Positions 8,101 through 16,735 are shown, counted from the stretch's first letter. The stretch is DNA of 42,283 nt from Pseudolactococcus raffinolactis NBRC 100932 (GCF_001591765.1 NZ_BCVN01000014.1:1-42283); one strand, 5' to 3'. Made by a program: numbers and translations. Notes: a model not told the origin generated them from the sequence alone.

Positions 8101-9313
8101 ATGACAACATTTATGCGACTCAATCGGACGCTCAAACTCCGGATTCTCATGACTTTTATCGGGGTTTTGGGCTACAGCACCGTCGGATCGAGTATGACGA
8201 TTTACTACAATCATTATCTAGGTGGGGCGATTACGGGTGTACTCCTCATTATTTCAAGTGTCTCTAGTTTTTTTATCGGTCTTTATGGTGGTCATTTGGC
8301 AGATCGGCATGGTAGGCGACCAATTCTCCTTATCGGCTCGACAATCTCAGTAGCGGGCGCCTTAATTGCGGTGTTCTCAAATAGTCCGATCTTCCAAAAT
8401 CCTTGGACAACATTTGTTGGTTTTTTTTCTTTTAAATTTTGGTTTTTCTTTTGAATCTGCGGCAGATAACGCCATGATCATAGATGTCTCGGATGAAAGC
8501 AACCGAAAATATGTCTACAGTCTGAGTTACTGGATCATCAACGTCTCGACTACCTTTGGGGCAGCACTCAGTGGCTGGCTGTTCAGAGATTACTTGTTTG
8601 AGTTGCTTTTAGGTTTGCTAATCGCGCAACTGATTAATGGCAGTATCAAGTATTTCTTAATCAGCGAGAGTTTCGTGCCAGCACCCAAAGCCAAAAAAGA
8701 ACGCGAAAGTTTCATTCAAAACTATGGCGTCGTGGCACGGGATAAAATCTTCCTCTTGTTTATCGGCGCTGTCATCTTAAACAAGGTGATTTTTGGCAAT
8801 ATTGACTTCTATCTTCCAGTTCACTTGTCAGACAGTTTCAAAACAACGACGATTTTTGGCTTTGAAATTTATGGCCAGAGAATGTTGACCATATTTGTCA
8901 TGTTAAATACCCTCATCATAATCTTCAGCATGACCTTTGTCAACCAACTCACCACCAAGTGGTCGGAGCGAAGAAGCCTCACCACCGGAGCCTTATTACA
9001 AGGGCTAGGATTTGCTGCCGGCTTTTTAATGAACAGCTTCATATCGCTTATCTTAGCATCCATTGTCATGACGATTGGTGAGATGATCCTCGTGCCATCC
9101 TCGCAAAGCCTGCGCGCCGACCTGATGAACGAGGAGAAAATCGGGACTTACTCAGGCTTCGTGACCATCACAGATCCGATCGGAAGCGTTCTGTCTGGCA
9201 GTCTGGTCAGTTTTTCGGTTTACATTCATCACACGGGCGTCGCCGTGGTCATGGTCGTGGTGACGGTATTGCTGGTTTTATGCTTTAATCAAGTGATGAA
9301 GATGAAAACTTAG
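8101..9313 (+). pseudogene. MFS transporter split by a +1 frameshift in a T8 tract
   Basis: Two overlapping frames together encode one MFS protein of about 403 residues. The 5' part (8101-8454) has the start ATG, the first membrane segments and motif A (GGHLADRHGRRP, about residues 59-70). The 3' part continues from about 8420 with the remaining segments. The break maps to eight T at 8421-8428: with seven T the reading would pass smoothly through VGFFLLNFGFSFESAADNAM. No other lesion is visible. It could be a true recent pseudogene, slipped-strand phase variation, or a sequencing error. The N-terminal frame alone would give a 117-residue stub. A promoter and RBS-like AGGAATAGGA precede it. 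Confidence 0.8.
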
Positions 9314-9352
9314 GCTGAAATCGCGTCAAGTAAAAATACTTGACAAAAATGC

Positions 9353-9381
9353 TTGATTTCTTGTCTAGACTTTGATAGAAT
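9353..9381 (+). promoter_or_regulatory. Promoter of rpmF-rpmG
   Basis: TTGATT (9353-9358), a 17-base spacer and TAGAAT (9376-9381). A second TTGACA lies just upstream at 9340-9345 without a matching -10 box. Confidence 0.65.
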
Positions 9382-9441
9382 AGATAAGTATTGAGAAATC
9401 AAGGCAACATTATCTAATAAAACCAAAGGAGATTTAAGACA

Positions 9442-9609
9442 ATGGCAGTACCTGCACGTCACACATCGAAATCTAAGAAAAACAAACGTCGTACGCACTA
9501 TAAAATGACAGCACCAACAGTTTCATTTGATGAAACAACTGGTGATTACAGCCGCGGCCACCGTGTATCCCTCAAAGGATATTACAAAGGTAAAAAAGTT
9601 ACAAAATAA
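9442..9609 (+). CDS. rpmF: 50S ribosomal protein L32
   Basis: A 55-residue protein beginning [20 protein letters not shown], the typical L32 N-terminus, and very basic throughout. It lacks the CXXC pairs of zinc-binding L32, so it is the Cys-free form. AAAGGAG lies upstream of the ATG. It is followed after 18 bases by rpmG, the common arrangement in lactococci and streptococci. L32 is a structural protein of the large ribosomal subunit. Confidence 0.95.
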   Translation: MAVPARHTSKSKKNKRRTHYKMTAPTVSFDETTGDYSRGHRVSLKGYYKGKKVTK

Positions 9610-9627
9610 TAGAAAGGACAAACTAAG

Positions 9628-9777
9628 ATGCGCGTAAATATTACTCTTGAACACAAAGAATCTGGCGAACGTTTGTACCTGACTCAAAAAAACAAACGTA
9701 ACAACCCTGACCGTCTTGAACTTAAAAAATACTCTCCAAAATTGCGTAAACACGTTATTTTTAAGGAAGTTAAATAA
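9628..9777 (+). CDS. rpmG: 50S ribosomal protein L33, Cys-free form
   Basis: A 49-residue L33 ([20 protein letters not shown], then [20 protein letters not shown], ending FKEVK). The zinc-ribbon cysteines are absent, as in zinc-independent L33 paralogues. AGAAAGGA precedes the ATG. The last 18 bases of the gene are duplicated exactly at 10710-10727, which suggests that the 3' end served as an integration target. Confidence 0.95.
   Translation: MRVNITLEHKESGERLYLTQKNKRNNPDRLELKKYSPKLRKHVIFKEVK
9760..9777 (+). repeat. Direct repeat, left copy (putative attachment site in rpmG 3' end)
   Basis: TTTAAGGAAGTTAAATAA covers the last codons and stop of rpmG. An identical 18-base copy lies at 10710-10727, where it also follows an in-frame Phe codon and encodes the same FKEVK-stop ending. 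The layout resembles attL/attR of an element integrated into a gene 3' end. Confidence 0.7.
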
Positions 9778-9787
9778 TTCAACATTG

Positions 9788-9826
9788 AAAAAGCCCTAGA
9801 AACTCATGTTTCTAAGGTTTTTTCTT
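9788..9826 (+). terminator. Terminator after rpmG
   Basis: An A5 run and a hairpin (CCTAGAAAC with GTTTCTAAGG, loop TCAT) are followed by TTTTTT. Confidence 0.75.
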
Positions 9827-9838
9827 TGTGAATAACAT

Positions 9839-9895
9839 ATGGCAATCAATAACCGTTACGTACGTGGAGATGAACGGAAAGGTAAGGATAAGTAA
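9839..9895 (+). pseudogene. C-terminal scrap of a secreted or contact-type toxin (putative)
   Basis: This frame encodes only MAINNRYVRGDERKGKDK and a stop, with an in-frame stop just upstream (9833-9835). The very basic tail ending a frame 3 bases before a small acidic protein gene resembles the last residues of a polymorphic toxin before its immunity gene. The rest of the toxin is absent. This is inference from architecture; I recognise no specific family. Confidence 0.35.
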
Positions 9896-9898
9896 CGC

Positions 9899-10375
9899 AT
9901 GGGTAAACTACTAGAAGACATTAAGCAGTCTTTAGAAAACGAACGAGACTTTAATAAAACTATAAATATTTTGAAACCTCTTGATGATGAGGTGTTACGA
10001 GAAGCGTTAATTTGGTTAGCAATAGATTCGCAAAACATGAGTTACTACTTCTTAATTTTACAACTTATTCAAGAAAATAAGACATGGACACATCATTTAA
10101 CTGCTTCAAGAGTATTAAGTGTAAGTCTCGTATCATTTGAGGGAGCTGAAAATATTGCTTTGAATCATTTAAGGCGTGCAATAGAACTTGATAATGACAA
10201 TGTTGAACTAAAACTAGAATTAGTGTCATTTTTTGAATCTCCCGAAAAATTGGTATCAGAAGAAGAAGTTAAATTCATTATAAAAAATTATTATAGATTT
10301 GCTTCAAAAGATTTGCAAGAACGTATAGATAATATAGTAAAAAGAAGAAATTGGGAATCAAATAATTTGTTGTAA
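9899..10375 (+). CDS. Putative immunity protein (orphan)
   Basis: A 158-residue, acidic, all-helical soluble protein with a repeat-like pattern (EGAENIALNHLRRAIELDND, near residues 81-100, is TPR-like). It has no signal peptide. AT-richness and codon use differ from the ribosomal genes before it. It starts 3 bases after the stop of a basic toxin-like C-terminal scrap and lies inside the segment bounded by the 18-bp rpmG repeats. Together these suggest an orphan immunity gene left from a decayed mobile or toxin locus. The function is not established; it could also be an unrelated TPR-like protein. Confidence 0.55.
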   Translation: MGKLLEDIKQSLENERDFNKTINILKPLDDEVLREALIWLAIDSQNMSYYFLILQLIQENKTWTHHLTASRVLSVSLVSFEGAENIALNHLRRAIELDNDNVELKLELVSFFESPEKLVSEEEVKFIIKNYYRFASKDLQERIDNIVKRRNWESNNLL

Positions 10376-10396
10376 GATATTTTGGATAGATTTTTA

Positions 10397-10431
10397 AAAG
10401 CAAAGTGATTATGATGTGGCTTTGTTTTTTT
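10397..10431 (+). terminator. Terminator after putative immunity gene
   Basis: AAAGC (10397-10401) pairs with GCTTT (10419-10423), followed by a T7 run. A short stem with moderate support. Confidence 0.5.
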
Positions 10432-10709
10432 GTTTCATGCTAATAAATCACAGCTTAAAAGTAACTTTTGAAAAGTAAATTATTCCTTGATATAATCAAT
10501 ATAGCCTATTAAATGAGTAGTAGAAAAAAATTTTTTTCTGTTTTCGGCATTTTTGTAGAGCTTATCATGGAGAATGAATAACATATTTACCACATATCAA
10601 ACTTGGTATAAGTGATATTTGGTAATTATTGATGATTATATACTTTTCCAGATATGCCGTAATAGCAACGGTTTGAACAGTTATGAAAAATGATAATCAG
10701 CACAGCTTC
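10432..10709. other. AT-rich noncoding remainder of the rpmG insertion
   Basis: No gene is supported here. It contains one long inverted repeat: TTACCACATATCA (10587-10599) against TGATATTTGGTAA (10613-10625), 12 of 13 pairs with a 13-base spacer. Such dyads occur as regulator or recombinase arm sites, but nothing further can be said. Confidence 0.5.
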
Positions 10710-10727
10710 TTTAAGGAAGTTAAATAA
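10710..10727 (+). repeat. Direct repeat, right copy of the rpmG 3' end
   Basis: An exact 18-base copy of 9760-9777, about 950 bases downstream, read in the same direction. The frame HSFFKEVK-stop mimics the native rpmG ending. Confidence 0.7.
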
Positions 10728-10734
10728 GACTTAG

Positions 10735-10765
10735 AAATAGTAACCGATTGGTTGCTATTTTTTAT
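10735..10765 (+). terminator. Terminator after the right rpmG repeat
   Basis: AAATAGTAACC (10735-10745) pairs with GGTTGCTATTT (10750-10760) around GATT, followed by further T. It is probably the original rpmG terminator, now separated from the gene. Confidence 0.75.
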
Positions 10766-10978
10766 TGCTTTCCTAACACTCCTGAAATCAGTTGTAACAT
10801 TTCGAATATATCGCCTATTTTCTAGTTTTACGGTGCGAATCAAACGTTTAATAAAATAGAATTTTTTAGTTATAATTATTTTTTATTGCGGCACTATTCC
10901 TAATCACTTTTTACAAAAGACTTAAAAAGCAAAAATAAACGATGCCAAGACGCATTTGACTTATCTATAAAATGAGGT

Positions 10979-11252
10979 TGGGACAAAAGTCCACAAAAAA
11001 TAGACTATGAGCAATCTTCAATATTAATTGAAATTGGTCATAGTCTATTTCTATATAGTTTTTTGATACTTTGTAAAATAGCATCATCAAGTTGTGATAA
11101 ACAATTCGAAATTGGTTAAAAAATCACTGATTTTATACCAAATCGGTATTCTTTCTGGGAAACAGTATGAAAAAAGAGAAGAGCATACTGGCAGTCTTGA
11201 TTCTATTGCCCAGTTTGCTTTTCTCTTTTAGAGACTGAAGACTTTTATCCCA
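10979..11252 (+). repeat. MITE-like intergenic repeat with terminal inverted repeats, copy 2
   Basis: This 274-base noncoding element begins TGGGACAAAAGTC (10979-10991) and ends GACTTTTATCCCA (11240-11252); the ends are inverted repeats with 12 of 13 matches. Inside are a long imperfect hairpin (about 11001-11050), the dyad ATACC-AAATC-GGTAT, and a second strong hairpin. The first 170 bases or so are related in inverted orientation to 200-386. The upstream gap (10766-10978) shows nothing I can assign. Confidence 0.65.
11172..11229. terminator. Strong hairpin between the repeat and the minus-strand gene
   Basis: A 20-base arm at 11172-11191 pairs with 11210-11229 with few mismatches (AAAAGAGAA with TTCTCTTTT at the base). 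Flanking A and T runs allow termination on either strand, including the gene at 11262-12590. Confidence 0.65.
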
Positions 11253-11261
11253 GACTATTTT

Positions 11262-12590
11262 TTAGTGTTTCTTTGGCCGTAAATAAACAGCAGCATAAAT
11301 CAAAATAAGCAAGATAATAAGCGACGTTGCAATCAGATTCCACGACGTCATCAGTTGCATACTTCTCAGTGTGGGAACCGGCGTACTAGTGATGACAAAG
11401 AAACTTCTGATAGAAAAGCCATCCTGAAGAATAATGAATGACCCCAAAAGCATTAAGAGAAACTGATGCAAAATGCTCCCGATATTCTGCAAGCTATATT
11501 TAACCCAAATCCTTTTATCTTCAGAAATAGTAGCAATCCCCTCATACTGCGCAGTAGTCCAGGCATTTAAAGCCCCCTTAAACGTACTCGTCAAAAGGAC
11601 ACCCACTGGGAATAGAGGCGTAAACGCAATAACACCTAATCCCAGCACGACACCTAATAAAGCATATTGCATCACGTTTCTACCCAACAAAGTCCTAACC
11701 CTAGCTGCAAGAATGATCCCCAAAATGTAGGGCAAGTAAAACTGCAGAAACAACTGCTTATGACCATAATACCCAGCAGCATATAAAGAACAGAATAAAA
11801 ACAAATAGTTACCCACAGCCCCATTGAGATAAGTTAGGTAAGTTAACTTAGATGCTATCTTTCTATGAATCTTATCCTTGAAAATGCTAGAGACAATCAT
11901 GTATAGGATAATTAGGAAAAAGAAGCCGTAGATGAAATAGTCAAATTCTACATTATTAAAGAGAAGACGACTAGCCCTTAAAAAGAAAATTAAGCAAGAA
12001 AAGATAGCAAAGAGAACAAGATATTTGTAAGATACGCCTTCTAAATCATCTGTCTCAACTTGGTAATCAGTCAGCTGATCCATGTTACGGAAAGAAAATA
12101 AATAGAGGATGCCATATAAAAGGAAGAACCCTAAGTATTTAAAAGGAGCCGGAAAGAATAGAACGCAACCAATCAACAGAAACATCCCAAGTAAAAGTGG
12201 CAGATGAGTCTGTGTTAACCGATGATTCTTTTTGAGAAAGTAAGTGATTGACGTGTTAGACATCGGTAGCCAAGCACCGCTTAAGCCTAATAAAAACCCA
12301 GAGATGATATATAAAGGAAAATAAAGTGATCCCAATGCTCCAAGTAAACACCCTAGCGCACCGCAGCAGAGTGAAAATTTTAATAGCGTGTAACTATTAA
12401 AGCTAGTCTTAATCCCCCTGATTAAGAAAATACCTGTCATTCTGAAAGTGTAAAATAAAACAAAAGGTAGAACAGCAAGAAGCGAACCTTTGCTAGCGAT
12501 TTGGATAAAAATCATAAATGGCAGCACGACAATGGTGCTATTGATGATTGAGAGTGCAGATTTTCCGATTTTATTCAGTTGATTAGTCAT
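11262..12590 (-). CDS. Polytopic membrane protein, MFS-like, unknown substrate
   Basis: A 442-residue integral membrane protein with about 12 hydrophobic segments and short loops. It looks like a divergent member of the major facilitator superfamily but lacks a clear motif A, so the family call is tentative. I prefer the ATG at 12590, preceded by GGGGGA, over the in-frame ATG at 12623. The latter lies only about 12 bases after a minus-strand -10 box TATAAT (12635-12640) and has no ribosome site. Single gene, transcribed toward the repeat at 10979-11252. Function not inferred. Confidence 0.75.
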   Translation of the reverse strand: MTNQLNKIGKSALSIINSTIVVLPFMIFIQIASKGSLLAVLPFVLFYTFRMTGIFLIRGIKTSFNSYTLLKFSLCCGALGCLLGALGSLYFPLYIISGFLLGLSGAWLPMSNTSITYFLKKNHRLTQTHLPLLLGMFLLIGCVLFFPAPFKYLGFFLLYGILYLFSFRNMDQLTDYQVETDDLEGVSYKYLVLFAIFSCLIFFLRASRLLFNNVEFDYFIYGFFFLIILYMIVSSIFKDKIHRKIASKLTYLTYLNGAVGNYLFLFCSLYAAGYYGHKQLFLQFYLPYILGIILAARVRTLLGRNVMQYALLGVVLGLGVIAFTPLFPVGVLLTSTFKGALNAWTTAQYEGIATISEDKRIWVKYSLQNIGSILHQFLLMLLGSFIILQDGFSIRSFFVITSTPVPTLRSMQLMTSWNLIATSLIILLILIYAAVYLRPKKH

Positions 12591-12634
12591 TTTTCCCCCA
12601 TAAAAAATTTTGTTGTAAAGCATCAGTTAGCACC

Positions 12635-12640
12635 ATTATA
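12635..12640 (-). promoter_or_regulatory. -10 box of the membrane-protein gene
   Basis: TATAAT on the minus strand gives a short leader of about 38 bases to the ATG at 12590. The -35 region is weak (TGTCTT-like). Confidence 0.5.
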
Positions 12641-13192
12641 ATGCAAAAGTGATTAAAAAGACAGGAGTAACAGTATTAAAAGTTAAATAGAAAGTGATTT
12701 TAAGCTATGTAAGATGATATCATTTTCCTGTTTTGAAAAATATGGTATAGACTAAATAAAAAATAATTTTTTTATGGAATATTTAGCAATTACATAAGCT
12801 ATAAGTAAAAAATAGTATAAATTGGTATATCTTTAACGAATTCGTGAGCTATCATATCAAGTAAAGTAGGAAAAAACTGATGCATATATTGACACTAAAT
12901 CCATCTTTAGTTTTCGCTGCTGAACTTGTAGCTTTCACAACCATAGCCACTAACCTACAACATAATTCATATCAAAAGTTCCTGATAACTGAGTTTTTCG
13001 AAAGTCGGTTTTTTTTGCTTTTCAAAACTCAATTTTTGTATTTAGAAAGAGAGACTTGTGGTGATGGGCTGTTTCAGGATGGCTTATGATATCCTGAAAA
13101 TATGAGGGATAGCTGCTGATTTGCTGTCAGCTTTTTCTATTGTATGCAGTGGTTTGGGAGAGTTTAGGGCATTAAATTCACAGAAAACTTTT
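12641..13192. other. Noncoding region upstream of the ABC exporter
   Basis: No convincing gene lies here. Visible structures are a terminator-like hairpin (AACTGA 12987-12992 with TCGGTT 13005-13010, then T8), a hairpin TTTCAGGAT/ATATCCTGAAA near 13072-13099, and a small terminator-like hairpin AGCTG/CAGCT with T5 (13111-13137). A 13-codon frame beginning ATG near 13060 precedes the last one, but evidence for its translation is weak. The frame starting at 12880 begins with a PfkB-like ILTLNPS string and then loses all resemblance. Confidence 0.4.
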
Positions 13193-13221
13193 TTGCTATC
13201 CACTAGTAATTGAGCTACAAT
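13193..13221 (+). promoter_or_regulatory. Promoter of the ABC exporter operon
   Basis: TTGCTA (13193-13198), a 17-base spacer and TACAAT (13216-13221), followed by AGGGGAA and the TTG start at 13254. Confidence 0.6.
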
Positions 13222-13253
13222 AGAGGTAATTAGGAAAAGATAGGGGAATTTTT

Positions 13254-14972
13254 TTGATACATTTATTGCGTTATGCAAAGGCATACCGAAAGCAGATTAT
13301 TTTGGGTCCCTTTTTCAAATTTTTAGAAGCCGCCTTTGAATTGGTGTTGCCATTATTCATGGCGCGCTTGATTGACCAAGGGGTGAGGGCCGGGCATCAG
13401 GCGACCGTTTGGCAGATGACCGGCTGGATGGTGGCTATGTCAGTCATCGGGATGATCTGTGCGGTGATCTGCCAGTACTATGCCTCAATCGCATCACAAG
13501 GTTTCGGTACTGAGCTCCGCACCCAGCTCATGAAAAAAATCAATCAACTGTCTCATCAAGACCTGAACCAGTTCGGGACAGATACCTTGATTACACGCCT
13601 AACCAGTGACATCAACCAGCTTCAGCTCGCCTTAGCCATGCTGATTCGTTTGGTTGTTCGGGCACCATTTTTGAGTATCGGCTCTGTCATCATGGCCTTT
13701 TATATTGATTGGCAAACAGGCTTGCTCTACCTCATTTTGCTACCAATTTTTTGCATCATCTTGTTTTTCATCGTGCGCTACAGTGTGCCACTCTATAAAC
13801 GCGTCCAAGAAAAGTTAGACCAGCTCAATGAACTGGTCAACCAAAACCTTAGCGGGGTGCGCGTCATTCGTGCCTTTGCCCGCCGAAAAGAAGAGGTCAA
13901 ACGTTTCGATGACGCAACCGATGATCTGGCAAATGTCTACCAACGCGTGACCAATCTGTCGGCCTTGCTGTCGCCTGCAACGACACTAGTCATGAACCTC
14001 GGCATTGTCGCCCTGATCTACATCGGCGGTTTCAAGGTCAATACTGGTAACTTAGCACCAGGTGAAGTCCTCGCCCTCATCAACTACATGAACCAAATGC
14101 TCCTCGCCTTGATCGTCGTCTCAAACTTGGTCGTCATCTTCACACGCGCCGCCGCCTCTGCCGCACGCGTCAACCAAGTCTTCGACACGACACCTTCATT
14201 AACCCAACCTGATCAAGCCCAAACCGCACCTAGTCAGCCAGACTTCATCCGCTTTGAAAACGTCGACTTCCGCTACGATGCAAACGGTGGTCTGGCTCTA
14301 CAAGACATCAGTTTCAACCTCCAACCAGGCGAATTCCTCGGCATCACCGGTCCAACCGGTAGTGGTAAATCCACCTTGACCCAGCTCATCCCTCGTTTTT
14401 ACGACGTAGCTGCAGGGCGGATTACGGTCAATGGTTTAGATGTTCAAGCATGGGACTTGGCGGCTTTACGCCACCAAATAGCTTTCGTTCCGCAGACCGC
14501 AGTCCTCTTTCATGGCACGATCCGTGAGAACTTGCAGTGGGGAAAAGCAGATGCAACAGATGAAGGCTGTTTCCAAGCCTTGGAGACAGCTCAGTGTCGA
14601 GAATTTGTCGAAAAACTACCAGAAGGCTTGGATACCATGGTCATGGAAAATGGTAAAAACTTCTCAGGTGGTCAACGCCAACGTTTAACCATTGCCCGGG
14701 CCTTGATCCGCAAACCACATCTTTTGATTTTAGATGATTCGCTTTCTGCCTTGGACTATCAGACAGATTTGGACTTGCGTCAAGCATTAGCACGTGATTT
14801 AGATAGTGCGATGATCATTATTTCTCAGCGTGTTCGCTCGATTCAGCAAGCTAAAGAAATCTTAGTCTTAGACAGCGGCCGCTTAGTTGGCAAAGGGACT
14901 CACGAAGCGCTTCTTTTAAGTTCATCAGAATATCAAGCGATTGTTGCATCACAGGAGGAGGAACATGACTAA
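13254..14972 (+). CDS. ABC multidrug exporter half-transporter, subunit 1 (degenerate site)
   Basis: A 572-residue type IV ABC exporter half: a six-helix transmembrane domain (about 1-310), then the nucleotide-binding domain. Walker A is GPTGSGKST (about 366-374), the signature is FSGGQRQRL (about 470), and Walker B is LLILDD near 490. The catalytic Glu after Walker B is Asp, as in the degenerate subunit of heterodimeric exporters such as LmrCD, EfrCD and TM287/288. The start is TTG at 13254 with AGGGGAA 5 bases upstream. It overlaps the next subunit by 8 bases. Likely a drug/lipid exporter; substrate unknown. Codons at about 13830-14390 are strongly C-ending. Confidence 0.9.
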   Translation: MIHLLRYAKAYRKQIILGPFFKFLEAAFELVLPLFMARLIDQGVRAGHQATVWQMTGWMVAMSVIGMICAVICQYYASIASQGFGTELRTQLMKKINQLSHQDLNQFGTDTLITRLTSDINQLQLALAMLIRLVVRAPFLSIGSVIMAFYIDWQTGLLYLILLPIFCIILFFIVRYSVPLYKRVQEKLDQLNELVNQNLSGVRVIRAFARRKEEVKRFDDATDDLANVYQRVTNLSALLSPATTLVMNLGIVALIYIGGFKVNTGNLAPGEVLALINYMNQMLLALIVVSNLVVIFTRAAASAARVNQVFDTTPSLTQPDQAQTAPSQPDFIRFENVDFRYDANGGLALQDISFNLQPGEFLGITGPTGSGKSTLTQLIPRFYDVAAGRITVNGLDVQAWDLAALRHQIAFVPQTAVLFHGTIRENLQWGKADATDEGCFQALETAQCREFVEKLPEGLDTMVMENGKNFSGGQRQRLTIARALIRKPHLLILDDSLSALDYQTDLDLRQALARDLDSAMIIISQRVRSIQQAKEILVLDSGRLVGKGTHEALLLSSSEYQAIVASQEEEHD

Positions 14973-16722
14973 ATCAAAACAAACAGCCTCATGGCGTTTC
15001 TTCTTACCTTACTTACTTGCCTTTCGCCTAGAGCTCATCTTGTCCATCATTTTTGGCTTAGTCAGTGGGATCACCGTCGTTTTGATGACTTATTATATCG
15101 GCCTTAGCGTCGATCAGATGGTCCATCGTGGACAAGTTAATTTTCCGATTTTGAGACACATCTTAGTCTTGCTCGTCGGTGTCTTAATCGTAACAGTCAT
15201 CAGCCAATGGCTCATCCAGCGCCTCAGTAATCGCCTGGCCTATCGGTCGGTTGCTGTCCTGCGAAAGGATGCTTATGAACACCTGAACCAGTTACCACTA
15301 CGCTATTATGATCAAACCGCTCATGGCAATATCGTCAGCCGTTTCACGAATGATATGGATAATATCTCAGTCGCAAGTGCTGCCGTCTTTAATCAACTCT
15401 TCTCAGGGATCACCGTGGTCATTGTGGCCTTAGTCTTTATGCTCTATCTCAGTCCGATTTTAACCTTGGTTGTCTTGATTTCAACACCGATTATTTTCTT
15501 GGTCTCATGGCTCGTTGCGCGAGCATCACAGCAAGACTTTGTGAGTCAACAACAGATTATCGGAGACATTTCGGGTTATATCACGGAAATGATCGGCAAC
15601 CAGAAAACGGTTAAGGCTTTTCAACGAGAAACAGCCAATCAAGCCCAATTTGAGGACTTGAACCAAGACCTCTATGTCAAAGGTCAGAAAGCACAGTTTT
15701 CTTCTGCTTTGACCAATCCCCTGTCACGTTTTGTAGACCATTTGGCCTATCTGTCAGTGGGCTGTGTCGGTGGTCTCATGGCGCTCAACGGCTCAACCGC
15801 AGTCACGATTGGTGTCATCTCTAGTTTTACCATCTATGCCAGTCAGTTTTCTAAGCCTTTCATCGAGATCTCAGGGATTACGACACAGATTCAGACTGCA
15901 TTTGCTGGCTTGAGACGGACTCAGGAACTCATGGATCAGCCGATTGAAACACAGGACGCTCCCGATGCGCATGTCTTAACGCACGCCAAGGGTGACATTG
16001 ATTTTCAAGATGTTAGCTTTGGTTATAATCCTGGTCAAGCTTTGATTACTGACTTCTCACTCAAGGTAGCACCGGGTGAGATGATCGCTATTGTCGGAAA
16101 AACAGGGGCCGGTAAATCGACGTTGATCAACCTTTTGATGCGTTTTTACGATGTGGATAAGGGTGCGATTTTAATAGATGGAACTGATATTCGTGACATG
16201 ACGCGCGATAGCTTGCGCCAAAGTTTTGGCATGGTTTTACAAGAAACCTGGTTATTTGGTAGTTCACTGCGTGCCAATCTCTGCTATGGTCGTGAAGATG
16301 CGACAGATGAAGAAATCTACACCGCCTTGAAAGAAGCACACATGTACGACTTCGTCATGCGTTTGCCAGATAAGTTAGAGACACAAGTTGGGGCCCACGC
16401 TCTCAAGATTTCTGAAGGTCAGCGTCAGCTTTTAACCATTGCCAGAACCATGATCAGCCAACCAGATATGCTGATTTTGGACGAAGCGACAAGTTCCGTG
16501 GATACTTTGACGGAGCAAAAGATTTCGCAGGCTTTCTTAAAGATGATGACGAGACGCACCAGTTTTGTCATTGCCCACCGCCTGTCAACGATTAAAAATG
16601 CCGACAAGATTTTAGTCCTCAATCAAGGTCAAATTGTCGAAATTGGCAGTCACGATCAACTGATGGCGCAACAGGGCTACTACTACCAGTTGCAACAAGC
16701 CCAGTTCGCCAAGTCAAATTGA
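14965..16722 (+). CDS. ABC multidrug exporter half-transporter, subunit 2
   Basis: A 585-residue partner with a six-helix transmembrane domain (about 15-325) and an ATPase domain. Walker A is GKTGAGKST (about 379-387) and Walker B is LILDEATSSVD (about 502) with the catalytic Glu intact. The signature reads ISEGQRQLL (about 482) instead of LSGGQ. This pairs with the Asp-bearing Walker B of subunit 1 to form the single degenerate ATP site typical of heterodimers. The ATG at 14965 is preceded by AGGAGGAGG; the earlier in-frame ATG at 14941 is not needed. Translationally coupled to subunit 1. Confidence 0.92.
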   Translation: MTKSKQTASWRFFLPYLLAFRLELILSIIFGLVSGITVVLMTYYIGLSVDQMVHRGQVNFPILRHILVLLVGVLIVTVISQWLIQRLSNRLAYRSVAVLRKDAYEHLNQLPLRYYDQTAHGNIVSRFTNDMDNISVASAAVFNQLFSGITVVIVALVFMLYLSPILTLVVLISTPIIFLVSWLVARASQQDFVSQQQIIGDISGYITEMIGNQKTVKAFQRETANQAQFEDLNQDLYVKGQKAQFSSALTNPLSRFVDHLAYLSVGCVGGLMALNGSTAVTIGVISSFTIYASQFSKPFIEISGITTQIQTAFAGLRRTQELMDQPIETQDAPDAHVLTHAKGDIDFQDVSFGYNPGQALITDFSLKVAPGEMIAIVGKTGAGKSTLINLLMRFYDVDKGAILIDGTDIRDMTRDSLRQSFGMVLQETWLFGSSLRANLCYGREDATDEEIYTALKEAHMYDFVMRLPDKLETQVGAHALKISEGQRQLLTIARTMISQPDMLILDEATSSVDTLTEQKISQAFLKMMTRRTSFVIAHRLSTIKNADKILVLNQGQIVEIGSHDQLMAQQGYYYQLQQAQFAKSN

Positions 16723-16735
16723 TAGCGAAACAAGT

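Noticed and set aside
12880-13089. 69-codon frame starting with an ILTLNPS string like PfkB-family sugar kinases
   Set aside because: Only about eight residues fit; the GGKGxN region and everything else are absent, and the frame runs through a terminator hairpin. Probably chance.
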